Shown here: positions 5,705-8,113 of the stretch, piece after piece | How the letters are laid out: every line of letters begins with the position of its first letter | Position numbering within the stretch: the stretch's first letter is position 1 | Source: Pyrinomonadaceae bacterium | GTDB lineage: Bacteria > Acidobacteriota > Blastocatellia > Pyrinomonadales > Pyrinomonadaceae | Direction of reading: 5' to 3' | Assembly (NCBI GenBank): GCA_025937955.1 | Contig: JAICQI010000236.1 | Coordinates: forward strand, 1-8,113 | Length of the DNA: 8,113 bases | The notes under the pieces: generated by a model | Seen by the model: only the letters and a program-made list of their open reading frames with translations | Told to the model about the DNA's origin: nothing | Databases searched by the model: none | Made by a program: the position numbers and the translations under genes

Positions 5705-5730
5705 AAAGGTCCGCGCCATCCGCGGCCTTT
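5705..5730. terminator. Bulged GC-rich hairpin abutting the rpmH promoter
   Basis: AAAGG-T-CCGCG (5705-5715) pairs with CGCGGCCTTT (5721-5730), giving ten base pairs with one bulged T and a 5-nt loop. On the plus strand the stem ends in CCTTTCTT, which merges into the -35 of rpmH. It resembles a short terminator that would stop transcripts entering the ribosomal protein operon. The T-run is brief, so the assignment is modest. Confidence 0.4.
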
Positions 5731-5731
5731 C

Positions 5732-5760
5732 TTGACATAAATTAAGGGCGCGATTAGTCT
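5732..5760 (+). promoter_or_regulatory. rpmH operon promoter
   Basis: A perfect -35 TTGACA (5732-5737) is followed by a 17-bp spacer and TAGTCT (5755-5760). The latter keeps the T-A at the start and the final T of TATAAT. This predicts a transcript start near 5767 and a leader of about 27 nt containing AAGGAG at 5777-5782, 11 nt before the rpmH ATG. Confidence 0.6.
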
Positions 5761-5793
5761 TAGGGTTTTCGTTTATAAGGAGAATTCATTTCT

Positions 5794-5940
5794 ATGTCGA
5801 AGCGCACCTTTCAACCTAACAACAGACGACGCGCAAAGACACACGGCTTCCGGGCCCGTATGGCCACTAAGAACGGGCGCCTCGTGCTGAAAAGACGTCG
5901 CGCCAAGGGTAGAAAGCGGCTGACTCCTGCGCATTATTAA
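5794..5940 (+). CDS. rpmH: 50S ribosomal protein L34
   Basis: This small, very basic protein of the large ribosomal subunit contacts 23S rRNA. The gene encodes 48 residues, within the family's 44-50. The hallmark pattern is clear: N-terminal SKRTFQPNNRRRAKTHGF, then RARMATKNGR around residues 20-29, then LKRRRAKGRKRL and a short tail. The start ATG has AAGGAG 11 nt upstream. It is the first gene of a rightward operon with rnpA 16 nt downstream, and it is divergent from dnaA, the usual arrangement at bacterial origins. A strong -35 lies just upstream. Confidence 0.98.
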   Translation: MSKRTFQPNNRRRAKTHGFRARMATKNGRLVLKRRRAKGRKRLTPAHY

Positions 5941-5956
5941 ACACTTCTGTTAATAC

Positions 5957-6316
5957 ATGCGGAAGTATTTGCGGGATACTGCAGAATTCCAGCACGTCTA
6001 CCGGAACGGGAAGCGGTATGAAGGCGTATTCATCACCGCATTTGTAATTGAAAACCAGGAACCGAACCATCGCCTGGGAGTGACGGCTTCGAAGAAAGCT
6101 CTCGGCAAAGCGGTGCAGCGGAATCGCGCGAAGCGTTTACTTCGCGAGACGTTCCGATTGAGTGACCTGCTACTCCGCGAGCTCGGAAAAAATTACGATT
6201 GGGTTCTGAACGCGAAGGCGGCGGTTTTAAGTGAGAAAGTTGACGCGCCGTGCCAGGAGTTGAAGGGAATCATTGAAAAGGTCGGAAGGTTGGAAACGCA
6301 CGAGCCTGTTAAGTAA
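5957..6316 (+). CDS. rnpA: Ribonuclease P protein component
   Basis: This is the protein subunit of RNase P, which helps the catalytic RNA bind precursor tRNA and remove its 5' leader. It has 119 residues, typical length. FQHVYRNGKRYEG (11-23) and the family's RNR motif, RNRAKRLLRE at 55-64, are present, and the latter lies on the RNA-contacting helix. GVTASKKALGKAV before it fits the family's central strand and loop. The ATG at 5957 follows rpmH by 16 nt. No clear Shine-Dalgarno is seen, so translation may depend on the flanking genes. yidD begins 10 nt after its stop. Confidence 0.97.
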   Translation: MRKYLRDTAEFQHVYRNGKRYEGVFITAFVIENQEPNHRLGVTASKKALGKAVQRNRAKRLLRETFRLSDLLLRELGKNYDWVLNAKAAVLSEKVDAPCQELKGIIEKVGRLETHEPVK

Positions 6317-6326
6317 GCATTAGTTT

Positions 6327-6536
6327 GTGAAGAGCGTTCTAATCTCATTACTCAAAGTTTATAAGTTGGCGATTTCACCGCTTCTACCCCCTTCGTGCAG
6401 ATTCATTCCCACATGTTCGGAATACGCTGTTGACGCTATCTCGCGCTACGGAGCATTGCGCGGCAGCGGCATGGCTATACGCCGAGTGCTTCGTTGCCAC
6501 CCGTTTAATCCGGGAGGATATGATCCGGTTAAATGA
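6327..6536 (+). CDS. yidD: Membrane protein insertion efficiency factor YidD
   Basis: This is a small, membrane-associated protein that assists YidC-dependent insertion of inner-membrane proteins. The 69-residue product starts with GTG at 6327, 10 nt after rnpA. The first 20 residues form an amphipathic helix with Leu/Ile and Lys. The conserved centre SCRFIPTCSEYAVDAI (23-38) has C24 and C30, and a third cysteine, C57, lies in RRVLRCHPFNPGGYDPV (52-68), the family's C-terminal signature. Its position between rnpA and yidC is the widespread conserved order and supports the assignment. No strong Shine-Dalgarno precedes the GTG. Confidence 0.97.
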   Translation: MKSVLISLLKVYKLAISPLLPPSCRFIPTCSEYAVDAISRYGALRGSGMAIRRVLRCHPFNPGGYDPVK

Positions 6537-6555
6537 TCGGAGAGGTTGTTATAAC

Positions 6556-6584
6556 GGAGGGTGATTTAATAGCTCTATCACGAG
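6556..6584 (+). promoter_or_regulatory. Distant Shine-Dalgarno of yidC with intervening hairpin
   Basis: GGAGG (6556-6560) lies 24 nt before the yidC ATG at 6585, too far for normal use, and an in-frame TAG at 6570-6572 excludes an upstream start. The bases between can fold, GTGAT (6561-6565) pairing with ATCAC (6577-6581), which would leave only GAG between the GGAGG and the start codon. The stem is just 5 bp, so this is a suggestion. Confidence 0.35.
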
Positions 6585-8113
6585 ATGCAACAAAGACGAC
6601 TTTTACTTGCGCTAGTACTCTCCTCAGCAATTCTATTTTTGTGGACTTATTTCTATCCGGCTCCACCGCTGCCACAGCAAAACGCGAGCACGACTCCATC
6701 GCCGGCAGCTAGTCCGGCAGCTACACAACAAGCAGTTTCCGATCCTTCAACGGCGCAAGCCGCTCCGCTTCCGACTCCGAACGTAAGTTCCGCGCCGCAG
6801 CGAACGGTCACGGTAAGAACACCGTTGTACGAAGCGAAGTTCGACACACTCGGCGCCGAACCGGTGAGTTGGATAATCAAAGTAAACAAGCACAACAAGC
6901 GCGAGATCTATTCGGTCGGCGGTCGCAAGGAAGACAAGATCCCACTGGAGCTCATTTCGCCTGAAGGGTTGAAGCGACAGCCTCGCATGGTGCCGCTTCA
7001 GTTGCAGACAGGTGATGGTGCGCTTGACCATGCGCTTAGCTCCAGCACGTACAGGGTTGAAGGCGTCGACCAGCCCAACGGCGACGTCGATGTGAACCTG
7101 AAATCGGGTGAGAAGAAGGAACTAACTTTTGTACTCGAGGATCCGAACCGCGTTCAGGTCCGGAAGAGGATTGTTTTTGATGCTGAACGTTACGACACAG
7201 ATTTGTCTGTTCTGGTAAAGCGTGGCGAGCAGACGATTCCGCAAGTAAAGATCACGATCGGTCCGAGTATCGGAGATCAAGGCGTCACTCAGCACACTTT
7301 TTACTCAGTTGCGCCGGAAGCGGTGGCGTTTGTTAACAACGTCGTCGAGCGACATCCGCCGGCGGGAATTAATGGCAACAGCAGCAGTCCGGATCGACTC
7401 GTATTGAATGGTCCAGTGGATTGGGCGGGCGTCGGCGATACGTACTTCGCGATGGTGACGGTGCCCAGTCAGAAAACGGAAGGCCTGGAATATCGAACGA
7501 CTGCCTACGAGCACAAGCCAAATGGCGGCAGTCCGGAAAAGTGGTTTTTGACCACCGCTTATGTGCCGATTGCCGCGGACGGCTCGCGTAACATCATCTA
7601 TGCGGGACCGAAAGATCACAACCTGCTGACAAGTGCCAGTCAAGACATTACGGGTTCGATCCAAAGGGCAATCGATCTCGATGGATTGATCGACTACGGC
7701 TACCTGGCCTGGCTTTCGCGGCCGTTGGCGATCCCGATTCTTCAGGCAATCACATATCTCAATGAACTCACTGGCAGTTACGGCCTCGCGATCATTCTCT
7801 TTACCATCGTGATCTACTCGCTTTTCTTTCCGCTGAAGTGGCGCTCTTCAAAAGCGATGAAGAAAGCGCAGAAGCTCGCGCCGAAGATGAAAGAGCTGCA
7901 AGAGAAGATCAAAGGGATGAAGCAGAACGATCCGCGGCTGAAAGAGCTCCAGATGGACCAGCTGCGGCTCATGAAGGAAGGCAATCCGCTCGGTGGATGT
8001 TTGCCGTTGCTGATCCAAATGCCGTTCCTGTTTGCACTCTATCGCGCGATCACAATCTCGCTCGATTTTCGACAGGCGAGTTTCCTCTGGATTCCCGATC
8101 TTTCGGCCGCGGA
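6585..8113 (+). CDS. yidC: Membrane protein insertase YidC (3' end beyond the window)
   Basis: This inner-membrane insertase and foldase acts alone or with SecYEG. The window holds 509 codons and no stop. After RR at 4-5 comes membrane segment 1 (6-24), then a Pro/Ala/Ser/Thr-rich linker (25-72). A beta-rich periplasmic domain (about 73-365) has KWFLTTAYVP near its end. The Oxa1-type core begins near 373: YLAWLSRPLA, membrane segment YGLAIILFTIVIYSLFFPL (399-417), a charged helical hairpin (418-466), then NPLGGCLPLLIQMP (467-480) and RQASFLWIPDLS (496-507). The full periplasmic domain marks the long, Gram-negative type. Gapless alignment with the Escherichia coli motif ending RGIMYP puts Y411 where the groove Arg (R366) normally sits. 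The start ATG is fixed by an in-frame TAG 15 nt upstream. Confidence 0.97.
   Translation, partial: MQQRRLLLALVLSSAILFLWTYFYPAPPLPQQNASTTPSPAASPAATQQAVSDPSTAQAAPLPTPNVSSAPQRTVTVRTPLYEAKFDTLGAEPVSWIIKVNKHNKREIYSVGGRKEDKIPLELISPEGLKRQPRMVPLQLQTGDGALDHALSSSTYRVEGVDQPNGDVDVNLKSGEKKELTFVLEDPNRVQVRKRIVFDAERYDTDLSVLVKRGEQTIPQVKITIGPSIGDQGVTQHTFYSVAPEAVAFVNNVVERHPPAGINGNSSSPDRLVLNGPVDWAGVGDTYFAMVTVPSQKTEGLEYRTTAYEHKPNGGSPEKWFLTTAYVPIAADGSRNIIYAGPKDHNLLTSASQDITGSIQRAIDLDGLIDYGYLAWLSRPLAIPILQAITYLNELTGSYGLAIILFTIVIYSLFFPLKWRSSKAMKKAQKLAPKMKELQEKIKGMKQNDPRLKELQMDQLRLMKEGNPLGGCLPLLIQMPFLFALYRAITISLDFRQASFLWIPDLSAA

Larger units (their letters stand above)
5241..5793. other. 553-bp divergent intergenic region, dnaA to rpmH
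   Basis: No convincing gene lies here. The region holds a DnaA-box cluster (5390-5422), a possible dnaA promoter (5437-5466), a long imperfect hairpin (5659-5700), a bulged GC-rich hairpin (5705-5730) and the rpmH promoter (5732-5760). About 150-190 bases between the start of dnaA and the boxes would be a long dnaA leader. I see nothing specific in 5470-5630. Confidence 0.7.

Noticed and set aside
5504..5719. 71-codon minus-strand open frame between dnaA and rpmH
   Set aside because: It runs through the two hairpin elements, has no Shine-Dalgarno before its ATG, and its product shows no recognisable domain or sensible composition.
7305..7664. 119-codon minus-strand open frame inside yidC
   Set aside because: It is antisense to the well-supported yidC periplasmic domain and has no domain or ribosome site.

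Overview
This window is a chromosomal replication-origin neighbourhood. The gene order is rpmH-rnpA-yidD-yidC reading rightward and dnaA-dnaN reading leftward, with a putative oriC in the dnaA-dnaN gap. The DnaA and YidC variants, the compact palindromic intergenic repeats and the moderately GC-rich sequence suggest an environmental or soil bacterium. Acidobacteriota (Blastocatellia-like) is my best guess, but it rests on general resemblance and not on a search.

Layout, left to right. Positions 37-105 hold a long imperfect inverted repeat (REP/MITE-like). Positions 109-2219 (minus strand) hold a two-gene cassette: an 80-residue helical protein followed by a 615-residue YcaO-domain protein. 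The YcaO protein has an N-terminal zinc/E1-like segment and resembles the cyclodehydratases of azol(in)e-containing peptide (TOMM/RiPP) pathways. It occupies the place downstream of dnaN where recF is often found. dnaN (2342-3457) and dnaA (3831-5240), both minus strand, encode the sliding clamp and the initiator. The gap between them carries a textbook unwinding module: two abutting DnaA boxes, a short GC-rich linker, DnaA-trio repeats and an AT-rich stretch. It also carries scattered degenerate boxes and two hairpins. The 553-bp gap between dnaA and rpmH contains a second DnaA-box cluster upstream of dnaA, two strong hairpins and the rpmH promoter. From 5794 to the right edge run rpmH, rnpA, yidD and a truncated yidC: ribosomal protein L34, the RNase P protein, a membrane-insertion factor and the membrane insertase.

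The housekeeping genes cover replication initiation, tRNA maturation and membrane protein insertion in their usual grouping. The accessory element is the YcaO cassette. Its upstream partner is a candidate modified-peptide precursor, but it has no cysteine and its C terminus is built of heptads, so it would be an atypical substrate. Other points worth attention are a Lys-His pair replacing the usual Arg-Asp in the DnaA DNA-binding signature, together with a shifted local DnaA-box consensus (TTTCCACA), and a Tyr replacing the conserved groove Arg of YidC.
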